Below, piece by piece: positions 1-8,537 of a stretch of 20,888 nucleotides of DNA (positions are counted from its first letter, which is position 1; every line of letters starts with the position of its first letter). Position numbers and translations under genes: made by a program. The notes under the pieces were generated by a model, which had not been told where the DNA came from, searched no databases, and worked only from the letters and a program-made list of their open reading frames with translations. The stretch comes from Perkinsus olseni (taxonomy: Eukaryota > Perkinsozoa > Perkinsida): NCBI GenBank assembly GCA_013115125.1, contig JABANN010000565.1, positions 1 through 20,888 on the forward strand. The letters run 5' to 3'.

Positions 1-2
1 GA

Positions 3-218
3 GGTCAATATGATTGTGGATATAGGCTTCAGCAGAGCAGCGGTGCTCCAAGAATCACTCTGACGCTGATGGATCAATGTGCTCAACTCGTCAAGGAATC
101 CAGCGGCTATTTCAACGACGCTTCCCTCACTGGTTCCTATATAGAGAATGGATACCAGTACCTCTATCATAGAGGTAGTTCTCGTCATCAGATAAGTGAC
201 ACGGATTTGGCATCATGA
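3..218 (+). CDS. 3' end of an unidentified coding region (partial)
   Basis: The frame starting at base 3 stays open for 71 codons to a TGA at 216-218 and enters from outside the window. It has no start codon here, so it is an internal or last exon. Its composition is protein-like: a mix of Gln, Ser, Leu, Tyr and Gly with two Cys, including the stretches ITLTLMDQCAQLVKESSGYF and SYIENGYQYLYHRG. I do not recognise the family and see no membrane segment. A perfect 19-base inverted repeat (159-177) lies inside the frame and encodes YLYHRG, so the palindromes that fill the following non-coding DNA also reach into this reading frame. A chance open frame is possible but less likely given its composition. 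Confidence 0.42.
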   Translation, partial: GQYDCGYRLQQSSGAPRITLTLMDQCAQLVKESSGYFNDASLTGSYIENGYQYLYHRGSSRHQISDTDLAS

Positions 219-899
219 TAGGCGAAACGGCCAGCCTACAACAGTCGGACGTCAGAATCCATCACTACAGCGGAATTAAATCTACTACCAGCGAAATTGA
301 TTTCCGCATTTCGTCGAAATTGGACTTACTTCGGTTGCGCCGACGAAATTGATTGTACTATCGCGCGCGCTGGCGAGATTGATCTTACTAAGGCATATCT
401 TGGCGCGGGTAATCGCTCGCCCTGCGAAATTGATCTTACTAATCGCTAAATAGGCCTTGAAAAGGTGTATATCCCCATTGTCGGGCGACCCTCTTGCTTA
501 TCTCATGTTCCGTCCACGATGCAATACATGTCCCGAGATTATCCTCGTCCTTTGTTGCGAGTCGCAACTTACGACTAGTCCAGAGCGATTCTATGTCTTT
601 TATGTGTTAAGTTGAAAAGTAAAGACTCGTGTCAAAATGGGCAGAGGCTACTGTCCAGAACTCAATGCAGGTCATTGCGATATACAGCGGGCAGTTGAAG
701 CGAACTTCGTGAAGTTGCTCAACTGCAAGCCCCTTCGATCAAAACCTCGTCGATCGGGCGGCCCTATCAACGTCCGTTGCATGACACGGCTAGTTACATT
801 CACCTTGAAATTTGTTCTAGAACGTAAAGTGAGCGTGGATATGTCGGTTGTTGGAGATAATTTGTTTCAGGCTGAATTTTAGTCACTGAAAGCAAACTA
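219..899. other. Non-coding stretch downstream of the left-edge gene
   Basis: I see no supportable gene here. It contains the six-copy motif array at 270-441, an inverted repeat at 554-568 (arms GTTGCGA, loop of one G), and a compound hairpin at 691-726 whose outer arms are GCAGTTGA and TCAACTGC and whose inner arms are AACTTC and GAAGTT. An 81-codon ATG frame at 637-882 is open, but nothing in its composition or surroundings supports it. The region probably includes the 3' UTR of the gene ending at 218. Confidence 0.5.
270..441 (+). repeat. Array of six degenerate copies of an 18-base motif
   Basis: Six copies of a motif close to GCGAAATTGATCTTACTA occur on the same strand, with their GAAATT cores near 273, 293, 316, 345, 375 and 426. 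The last two copies match over 17 of 18 bases and the first is the most diverged. Spacing grows from about 20 to 51 bases, so this is not a simple head-to-tail satellite. There is no spacer conservation and no palindromic repeat of CRISPR type. It could be a decayed minisatellite or a cluster of protein-binding sites. Confidence 0.6.
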
Positions 900-1396
900 G
901 AATGTAGTGTTGCCTTCAGTTACTGAAGTTCAGTGCGAGGATTACCCTCGATGATACAATGACTAAATCACATGGTTATCATAAACTCGTGATGCATGAT
1001 GTGATCACTCTCACTTCCGGTAGGAGGTAACGGGGGATGGAAGAGTTCATTGAATCGGATTTACCGTTCTGCGGGGAGATCACTGATCTCATATCAGTGA
1101 GCTGTGAGGGAGCTGATTGCCCCGCTACGGAACACTCTGCCTACTGTGAGACACGGGAGTTCTTTCCCGGAGTGATTACTAATCACCGATTAGTCATCCA
1201 GATTGTCTGCGCAGCGCTTCACTTCAACATCCTAACGCTACTCCGAGTGGACCTCTCCATTGATGTGCACCGAGGAATTGTACCGGGGTCAACCCGGCGG
1301 GGTGTTCGCTTGACTGACGGACGCTCTAGAAATGACGCTGATCGCATCGCTTCGCATCGGAATTCCTCACTCAGCATCGCTGAGTGACTCAACGCC

Positions 1397-1441
1397 GTAC
1401 GCCTGCGGCAGTGAGCCTGAGTCTTACTCTCGCAGGCGTAC
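1397..1441. repeat. Inverted repeat with 11-base arms and 23-base loop
   Basis: The arms GTACGCCTGCG (1397-1407) and CGCAGGCGTAC (1431-1441) are exact reverse complements. It follows directly after the 9-base-arm hairpin at 1367-1387. A terminator role cannot be argued, because no supported gene ends here. Confidence 0.8.
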
Positions 1442-1588
1442 TTTCCAAGAGCGTGCCGACTGACTATGGAGCATCAAAAAGTTACGTAGAATTAATTGGT
1501 CTAGAATAGATCATCTCAATTCCCGCATGATGTGGGCCGCATGGTTCCGCTCGATTTCGATGAGGAACGGCCCCATAGGCTACTTAAG

Positions 1589-1640
1589 ATTGCCTTATAG
1601 TTAAGATAGGCCTCATTGGCCTTATAGTTAGGAATTCCTC
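1589..1640 (+). repeat. Tandem duplication of a 26-base unit
   Basis: Two adjacent 26-base units occupy 1589-1614 and 1615-1640. Both begin ATTG, share the core CCTTATAGTTA and end in CCTC or TCCTC. The copies differ at several positions, so the duplication is not recent. It lies at the left flank of the hairpin at 1665-1681. Confidence 0.65.
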
Positions 1641-2192
1641 ACGCTCCTTGAAAATGAAGAGTTATAAGGGGTTGCCCCTTAAGGAACGGCAAGAAGTCCT
1701 CTGTCTAAGGTAAGCCTTAAGGAGCAACTCGTGAAGTTATACGACCAATATCTAGTCAAGAAGTTTTCTCGTCTGAACTCCGAGTCGGAGTCTCCGGCGA
1801 GTTCACAGTTTCTGGCGGCACTATCGGATCCCCTTCTCGCACAATCTGTGCGGTACAAGTTACTGGGAAGTCTTCCCAGTATTCTCAGATTAAGCATAAC
1901 GCAATCCGAGTCGCCCCTCAGAGGCTCTGAGTCAGAGCCCTTTGAAAATCGCTGTTTGATAGTGACAACGATTCTAAAGCAAGTTCAGGAAAGGCCAATG
2001 GCTAAGGATCTTTTAGTGATACCAAATTACTGTTCCTAGTACTACTACTGCTAACTTAGAAGGCAGCAGAAGCCTGAGCGCATTTCAGGGATCCGATAGG
2101 AGTTCCCCGAAGATCAGGAGACCGAGTCCCAGAAGTTAGATCAGAGTCCACAGAAAGGAGAAGCAGCAGTTTCAGGAGCTTTGGCCCTGCAA

Positions 2193-2257
2193 ATCTACGG
2201 TACTGCATTTTGGCAACCTACCGTAGATGGTTGGCCACCGTGGAGCCTCCACGGTGG
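2193..2257. repeat. Two adjacent strong inverted repeats
   Basis: The first has arms ATCTACGGTA (2193-2202) and TACCGTAGAT (2219-2228) around a 16-base loop. The second, at 2235-2257, has arms CCACCGTGGAG and CTCCACGGTGG around a single C. A third, smaller one (AGCCTA, C, TAGGCT) follows near 2270. This is among the densest stem-forming stretches of the window. Confidence 0.85.
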
Positions 2258-3277
2258 AGGCGGGTTGAGCCTACTAGGCTTCTCGGAAGCGCCTTTTCCG
2301 GTTCCAGATTGATCTGGAGATTCGCGGTGTTCACTCATGCATGATGGGCGATGCAACAGCGAAAATTCTCACTGAGAAGCCTGAGGAATTATGTCGAAAA
2401 GGCTCAACCTTCCAGCCTCAATTTGAGGCCCTGAAAGGATTAAGGTAGAGCTCGAAGGGATCGAGGATCTAAGGAGAGCGTGCGAGCTTAACAGAAGTCT
2501 TCTGAAGAGACTCACTGTTACCAACGGACTAGTCGATGCGACGCCTATCGCCACCCGCTTGTCATTGGCCGGCTATCAACGTACCGCATGTTATGTGTGA
2601 GGTTTCTGAGCCTTCGAAAATTTCAGACCGAGCTGAGAACAGGGCAATTCAAGAAGAAGTCTCTGCGCCCGAAAAACGGTGAGTTGCTTGGGTCCGCAGC
2701 TGAGGATTGACTCAGCTCAGTAGACCTATGCCGGTGTTGTATTCGTAGGGTGCAGGAGGAGATGACCGCTGAATATCGCGCTCCGATTCGAAGACTTCGA
2801 ACCAGGGCTCACCAAATGCGAAATTTCTCAGGGAGGTCGGGTTCACGGAGCGATTCCCTAGGAAAGTCCCGGGGTACATTCCACAGTTCCCGTGGGATTC
2901 CCCGGGAATTATTCCCGTAGCACGGGAATTCTGCTCTACTGGGTGAAAGACTCTAACAACTCTCCCACGTGGAGAAGATGGGAGATAATGGAGATTCCCA
3001 GATGGGAAGAACGTACTTCCGATCTCGACCGCAGATGAGTCATCTGAGATGACTTGTGACTAGTAGCTCTCGGTTATATTTATTCGGCCTCGCAGTGAGG
3101 AAAAAAGACTTTCCCCGAGTGAAGGACCACTGCTTGAGCAGGATGTGCTATCATGAACAGTTCATGATGAACTCCTGTGTGCGGCAAACCTTCGCCTTTG
3201 TAGCTCAGGCCGAGCCCCCATACAGACAGACTCTGTCTGACGGTGCGAGATGTAGAGAGGGTAGAGATCGTCATCGT

Positions 3278-3328
3278 TGGAGATGATCTCCATGATGGAG
3301 ATGGAGACTCCAATGGAGTCTCCATCTC
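3278..3328. repeat. Chain of three overlapping inverted repeats
   Basis: Three perfect inverted repeats overlap by shared arms: 3278-3292 (arms TGGAGAT/ATCTCCA, loop G), 3286-3302 (arms ATCTCCAT/ATGGAGAT, loop G) and 3298-3328 (arms of 14 bases, GAGATGGAGACTCC and its complement, loop AAT). The right arm of each serves as the left arm of the next, so a transcript could fold in mutually exclusive ways. Confidence 0.88.
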
Positions 3329-3656
3329 TACCATCTCTCCATCCCTACGTCTCGCTCCGTCATGGAAGTGAGTATGAACGTAATCGAGTAAGTTATACCT
3401 GTGATGCTGGACGGTCCGTGGAATACCCATGGCAGTAGTATTCTGCATGTTACTGAACTCAACGACGGCTCGACATAGTTCTCTTCAACGAAAAGAGTAC
3501 CCAGCCGCAGAAATGCAGGCTGTGCTCGAACTACGTCCTGACCGTCTCCTAACATCCTGGAGCTTCGTGCGCTGTTCCGTGCCTCCCCGTTGCTTGCAGC
3601 AAACCCTTTGTGGTGACTCACCACTGGTGAGCTGTAAGATTGACGTCTGGTCCAGA

Positions 3657-3798
3657 CGAAGTACTCGAAGTATTCCAGGAGTACTTCGACATAGAGGCAG
3701 AAATTCTCCACGGTGATGGCTTCGCGGAACCCCGCAGTCACTCTTGATCCTCGACTAGTCTGTAGACTACACTGTAGCCACGACAGTAGTCTACAGAC
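3657..3798. repeat. Long-armed hairpin pair
   Basis: Arms CGAAGTACTC (3657-3666) and GAGTACTTCG (3679-3688) enclose 12 bases. Arms GTCTGTAGACTAC (3758-3770) and GTAGTCTACAGAC (3786-3798) enclose 15 bases. All arm bases pair exactly. No open frame with a recognisable product spans them. Confidence 0.82.
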
Positions 3799-4039
3799 CG
3801 TGGTACAGACTCCACCGCCTCGGACTGCATCAAAGATTTGAGATCACGACTTGCCGACGAACTGTGACTGCTCGTACCGTAACAAACTGCTCATTTTCTT
3901 AAGCATCAATTTGCGGTTGTGTTTTACGGACATTCTAGGATTACGAACCTCGTCAATAGACGCAGTCGGCGTAAGTTTCCGCGACACCCGGAGGTCGATG
4001 GACCCATCAAGCGAGCTGATGATACTATCATCAGCTCCA

Positions 4040-4293
4040 TGTCACCAATACACTGAGGTTTATTTTCCGAGACTTTCAGGCCGCCGCGCGTTAGTGGGTC
4101 TTCGGAGATGTGTACATTTCGAAAGCGTGAGGTTCACGCTCAGCGTGTACGCACGTTTCACGCGTCGAGCGCTACGGAATTTGATGGAAATGACATTCAG
4201 AAGATAATTCTTCGTGATGAGACGCATCTGTCCGCGCAGTTCCGCTCCACAACCTTCGTCCATCAACGACAAGCGGAATGCAAAATCTAACAC
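4040..4293 (+). mobile_element. Possible fossil of a Ty3/Gypsy-like LTR retrotransposon (integrase tail)
   Basis: A short translated stretch ending at 4290 carries the string REVHAQRVRTFH preceded by PPRV. This is the pattern seen where Ty3/Gypsy integrases leave the GPY/F region and enter their C-terminal tail (VHA, one or two residues, then R, a hydrophobic residue, K/R, any residue, F). The piece is an old, broken fragment: no reverse transcriptase, protease or terminal repeats could be found around it. Other protein-like open stretches at about 2100-3000 might belong to the same insertion, but I cannot tie them to a family. The call rests on one motif and may be coincidence. Confidence 0.28.
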
Positions 4294-4690
4294 AGTCCCA
4301 GCGCGAATAAAGGATCGTAGCACGGGAGTGGGAGCCGAGGCTCTTGAAGTTCCTGAAGTAAAAAACCGAGCCACTCGCCTGAGCTTCTAAGACGGCCGAG
4401 TTCTAGGCTGCTGATGATGACTGCAGAAAGGTGCACGTGAAGAGAGAACCGAAAAATGTGGCCCGAAATGCTGTAAAAGGCTGGATGAAGGACGAAGTGA
4501 CTCACTAGTGAGTTAAGCTGAAGAAAAGAACTGTTCAGACGGCAGAGTCCGTAGAGAAAACCGGACTTCTTCGAATCCTCCAACGCAACAAGGAATTCCG
4601 GGAGGCCAGCAGACACCGCCACACAACGTTAAGGGGCCGAGATCCGTTGAGATAAATTCTCTCAGCGGGTCTGGATCCAAAATCGGGAAG

Positions 4691-4750
4691 AAAATGCATG
4701 CCGTGGGATTCGAACCCGCGAGCACGCATGATGCGCGCGCCGTGACATTC
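4691..4750 (-). other. tRNA-like fold lacking a D-arm, followed by a T run
   Basis: On the minus strand GGTTCGAATCC (complement of 4706-4716) matches the pol III B-box and forms a T-arm-like hairpin with one C-A mismatch. The following seven bases GGCATGC pair at six of seven positions with GAATGTC (complement of 4744-4750), like an acceptor stem. Between them is a five-base-pair hairpin with a seven-base loop. Four T residues come just after. The whole is about 55 bases, with no D-arm and no A-box. It could be a decayed tRNA or tRNA-derived SINE tail, or a coincidental fold in palindrome-rich DNA. Confidence 0.25.
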
Positions 4751-4879
4751 GTTATCGTCTCGATCCTCTCTCGCGATAATGAATAGCGATTCTGAGGTCA
4801 CTTCAGACGTCTAGAAATTGTTCCAGAATTAATCCTCGTGATATCTGAAACCGCAAGTGTCGTTTGCCTTAGACTTAGT

Positions 4880-7863
4880 ATGTTGCCCTTGGATGTCGAG
4901 GCCGGACCCGAAGATGACTCTCCGTCCCTATTACCATCATACGGCGACAACCACGAGCGGCGGCATGTAGGGCTTATCAACTGGCGGGCTGCAGCAGAGC
5001 GCTACGCGTCGGTAGCGAGCAAATTCGTAGTACTAGTAGGTAGTGTTGTGGTTGTCCTAACCATCGCCATAATAGTGAATTCGCCATTGAGTCTGAGCCG
5101 GGAGGTCAGCTGTACTCGGTCACATGAGATGAGAGGCGACCGATATGCTTGGGTGCCGCTAAGTCTCGCTGATGAGCATTTTGTACTTCGGAACTCTGGT
5201 GCCCGGGAATATCAGTACGAGTTGAAGCAATTTGTCCAAGTCCATGCACGCACCGCCAATGATGAGCATAGCGGCTCAAATCGTACACTGGAAGGCTTGC
5301 TAAGCGAAATTGATGGTACTGTTAATGTTGTACTATTGCTCCACGGTAATCGTGGCACTTATGGTAACTTCGACGAGTTCGCAGCGACTATGTATCGAGA
5401 CTGGTACCCTAAAGGGGTGCTCAATCGCACCGTACTTCTGGCTTTGGATTTTTATGAAGAGCCCAACGCGTTCCATCCTTCCGTTGTGGAGGCGCAGGCT
5501 GAGTTAACTAGGGGCCTTATGGCCGGTGTATGTACCAAAGGCGTCAGGTGTGCATTGGTCGGCCACAGCATGGGAGGGGTCGTGGCGGCCATCGCTGTAT
5601 CGAAGTCCACGGTAGATATTGTCGAGAATGTAGCTTCTTTAGTAACTGTATCAACTCCCTTGAAGACCCACCCTGCCATGCTCGACGTGGGTTGGCACCG
5701 AGTGTACAGTAAAGTCAGCCGAGGTATTCGGGCTGTGCCTGTGGTCAGTGTGACGGGCGGGGCCGCGGACTGGCAGGTCCCTATGGAGGACACCAGAGTG
5801 GCTGGTGCTAATGGATTCCAGTGGGCGCTGATGCCGGCCAGTGATGGGGTCTTCGCCCAAGGAGACCATATAGCTGTTATGTATTCTTACGAAGTCCTCA
5901 CCTACCAAGTGGTGCCTGCCGTAGCCCGGGCACTCGGGTGGCGCTCCGATACAATCATCGGGGCTGATGATGACTTGAAGGAATGGATGCTCAGCATGGA
6001 TCGGCCCGCCAGGAAGTTACCATTGGATCAGATGCTTGACGTACGCGGCGAGATGGTAGTAGAGGTGGAGTCGTCGGGGTCGGGCGGTGTACGGCAGCTG
6101 TGGGATAAAAATCTCCTTATCGATGCTCGAACGAAGGGCGGAGCGGTTCTGGTTCTGCGACGAGAGCGGCCGAACGCCAGGTGCCCTCACGTGAAAGTGG
6201 TGGACTGGGACGTTGGAAGTCATCCGAGGGCCGAAGCCCCCGAACTATGCCAAGGCTGTTCGAGGCTGCTTGTCAACGAGAGCCTCGTTTTTCCAGTGGG
6301 CGCCAAGGATCTCCGGCTCGCCAGAGTCAACAATGGCGGCGCTACGTGGTGCATTTCGCAGCCCATCGGCCCCGACGTCAAGGCGATTCTGGTACCTCCC
6401 GGCCAGGGCTTCGTCATTGGGCTGACCAGTGCTGGTGTGATGGAGTTGAAGTCACGAAGCGGTTATGAGCAGTACGAGATGGGCGTCCGAGTGGACGGGG
6501 ATGTCCCTCATTTCGCCTGCCTGGCTGGTGGCCACAGCATTCTGGCTGCTGCCTCTTCGAGCAACGGCAGGTCTGTGATGGCCCCGTCGCGGCCACTGGG
6601 TGGACGTCGAGAGGAGCCTTCGCGTTCCGACACGCTGGTGGTCATTTCCCCTGTTAAAGATATCGGCCGCGTCTCGGTCGACTATACCACTGCTCGTGTG
6701 CCGACGTTGATGAGGATGCTCCTGTCTGACTGGCCCTACATTATGGGCTCTCTGCAGTTTCTACTGGCCCTGCAGATCATGAGCATACTCATAGGGTCCC
6801 CTTCCTCCATCCCTGCTCCGCAAGGGTTCATAATATCACCATTACCAATACTATGCTATACTCTACTATCTACCTTCATGGTACCGTTGTTATCGTCAAC
6901 TGGGAGCACTCTCTCCCTCATGCTCATGTCCATATTAGCTTTGACCCTGCACAGCGGAGCCTACGCCCTTCTCAACGCCAGTAAGGGTCCCCGAGGGCGC
7001 GCCAGCTTCGACAGGCTCTCCCTTGGGTCATTTTCCTCGACTTCCAAACGAGCTGTAATGAAACTAGCCTTGTTCGTCGCTCTTTATGTGATGTTGCTTC
7101 TGGTGTGCCCGAGTATTTTCGGTCATCTCGCGGCTCTTATGATCGGCTTCCGAGTATGGCGTCAAAGCGCCTGCGAGGAGACCCGCCTGGGGCTGCTACT
7201 CCTGTTACAGTCCTTCACTGTTCGCTCTCTGCAATTGTTATACACAGTGATGGCTATCTTATCGAGGTTCGTTGCTGATAGACCACATGCTATGGTAGGG
7301 GTCAATCCGCTGCTACCGGGCGTGGCGGACTGGTGGGCCGTTCTCGATGGCGCTGCCACGGCCCTGCTGCCGCTAGCGTTAGCCCTGTCTATGTCGGCTA
7401 TGGTCAACAATAATGTAGCGAAGGACGCTGTGCTCCGGCTGTCTAGCAACCTGAATCGACCCCAAGCAGGTCGGGCCTCTATTGGCCTGATGGTCTTATC
7501 GATGGTCATCTCGTTGGTGGTAGGGTCTGGTTTCTGGGCTCTACCATTGTACTATCTGACGCTAGCCTCGCAATGGTAGTAAGGGTGGATGCAGCAGCGC
7601 TTAGTTGATGGTTTCCTTCTTTCAGTATGTTGCTGGCCTTCTTTATACTGTTGGCGCTTCGTCTGTCTAAGCCGCCCTCAAGCTCGGATATCTTCCAAAC
7701 CACCGTCACCATCGGAAGTATCATTAACGCAGATGGACGACAGTCAAGGCGTCGCGTACCCTTCTCGAAGGATGGCAGCGGGACTCGGGATGCTGGAAAT
7801 GATAGCCGAACGCAGCGGAGCGGAGGCACAGCTGAGGACTGGCAACCTCTCATGCAGTACTAG
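4880..7863 (+). CDS. PGAP1/Bst1-like GPI inositol-deacylase
   Basis: This family removes the acyl chain from inositol of GPI anchors in the ER, after the anchor is attached to protein. The first in-frame ATG is at 4880; the frame is open 14 codons further up without an ATG. A membrane segment (about residues 49-67) is followed by a luminal alpha/beta-hydrolase domain with the strand and turn LLLHGNRG (about 152-159), the nucleophile elbow GHSMGG (Ser230), an ITGG-type motif VTGGAADWQV with Asp297, and GDHIAV with His330. This order is that of PGAP1. From about residue 617 the chain is rich in membrane helices. The frame meets TAG at 7577-7579, but a 50-base intron (7576-7625, GTAGTA..TTTCAG) would join TG to T and add MLLAFFILLALRL plus a tail ending at 7863. 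The total of about 977 residues matches the family. A further intron in the tail is possible. Confidence 0.9.
7576..7625 (+). other. Predicted 50-base intron in the PGAP1-like gene
   Basis: The donor GTAGTAAG follows CAA TG and the acceptor is TTTCAG after a pyrimidine-rich run. Splicing makes a TGT codon and opens a frame that begins with a strongly hydrophobic segment, expected for one more C-terminal membrane helix. Unspliced, the frame stops at 7579. Its length fits the 41-58 class of the neighbouring genes. Confidence 0.65.
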
Positions 7864-8309
7864 GGGGGCGATGTCGTCTGTCGCACGGATAGCCGCGTCT
7901 GGTGGTATGAATATTCGACGTGTGGACCTTGAGGTAGATCGCTGAGAATCTCCTGCCCCCCGCAGAATACCCGCAGAATTGTGGCTGCTAACTGAATGCC
8001 AATGCCAGCGAACGGGCGCATGCGCGCCCCTCTACAGTGTTGTCGATTTCGATGGTCCAAAAGTGGGAAAGCGCATGACTTATGCCGTACGCATGATTTC
8101 CGCATCACGCAGTGAGGCTGAGTAGAGGTCTAATCGACGCAGATGATTTCTTGCACAATAACGATCGCCTCCTCACTTCTGTGGTCCTCACTGCCCTGTA
8201 GTTCTATGGGAGTGACGAGTATGTTTTGTCTCAGAGTTAGTCTGAGTCCGAGGTCCTCAGCGTCCACAGCTAGCTCTACCACTGGCTCTGATATTAGTGC
8301 CGGTGGTAG
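7864..8309 (+). other. Intergenic stretch after the PGAP1-like gene
   Basis: Nothing here can be assigned with confidence. It should hold the 3' UTR of the PGAP1-like gene and the promoter or first exon of the RING gene. A frame from an ATG at 8143 is Ser/Thr/Gly-rich and then Arg-rich and could be an early exon of the downstream gene, but no splice solution stands out. Confidence 0.4.
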
Positions 8310-8537
8310 TAGTGGCAGCGGCGAGGACGACTACCCTCCTGCCAAGACGCGTCGCCGTCACCGACCCGCGTCGCGGGGAGACCGACTCTCACCGGCGAGG
8401 CCGAGGTGCGGGCGGGAAGGCAGCAGCAGCCGTCGGAGGTGGGCGCGGCAGGCCTCTCCTCAACGCGGGCAAGTCTAGACGGGCTCGGTCGGATTGCTAT
8501 CATCGTCCTCGTCTTTGTCGTTCTTGCATTTCCTTCT
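8310..8537 (+). CDS. Probable early exon with a membrane helix (RING gene or separate small gene)
   Basis: A frame with no ATG is open here and ends at a good donor (GTAAAT at 8538). Its last residues, IAIIVLVFVVLAF, form a clear membrane helix preceded by a Ser/Ala/Gly/Gln-rich stretch. It lies 600 bases upstream of the first well-supported exon of the RING gene. If joined to it, it would supply a first membrane segment and leave the Cys-containing region at about 9136-9296 on the luminal side. The exons between 8538 and 9135 could not be worked out; several short frames there are open. The left boundary is approximate. Confidence 0.35.

Larger units (their letters stand above)
900..4520. 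repeat. Tract saturated with short perfect inverted repeats
   Basis: This non-coding tract carries perfect inverted repeats with very short loops. Examples, given as arm/loop lengths, are 914-928 (7/1), 1172-1186 (7/1), 1367-1387 (9/3), 1665-1681 (7/3), 1861-1881 (10/1), 1923-1939 (8/1), 2235-2257 (11/1), 2415-2429 (7/1), 2787-2801 (7/1), 2903-2917 (7/1), 3039-3055 (8/1), 3150-3168 (9/1), 3223-3239 (8/1), 3286-3302 (8/1), 3298-3328 (14/3), 3644-3658 (7/1), 4013-4037 (12/1), 4124-4140 (7/3) and 4500-4513 (7/0). Arm sequences differ from one to the next, so this is not a dispersed element family. Many overlap as chains. No gene in the tract can be supported. Whether the repeats act as DNA cruciforms, as RNA hairpins, or are only scars of a mutational process cannot be told from the sequence. 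Confidence 0.85.

Noticed and set aside
270-441. CRISPR-like array
   Set aside because: Copies are degenerate, spacing is irregular and the organism appears eukaryotic.
637-882. 81-codon ATG frame on the + strand
   Set aside because: No recognisable motif, no context, and it lies in palindrome-rich non-coding DNA; open by chance is enough to explain it.
1037-1387. 116-codon frame preceded by a purine-rich TAGGAGGT that looks like a bacterial ribosome site
   Set aside because: The window is eukaryotic with introns, so a Shine-Dalgarno match has no meaning here. Several palindromes cross the frame and no family motif is seen, though a small unknown gene cannot be excluded.
1731-2039. 102-codon GTG-start frame, Ser-rich
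   Set aside because: It lacks an ATG, is crossed by four palindromes, and its serine richness comes from the repeated GAGTC/GACTC arms.
3080-3741. Two long overlapping minus-strand frames (122 and 137 codons)
   Set aside because: Their sequence is dictated by the large hairpins at 3278-3328 and 3657-3688, and they match no family.
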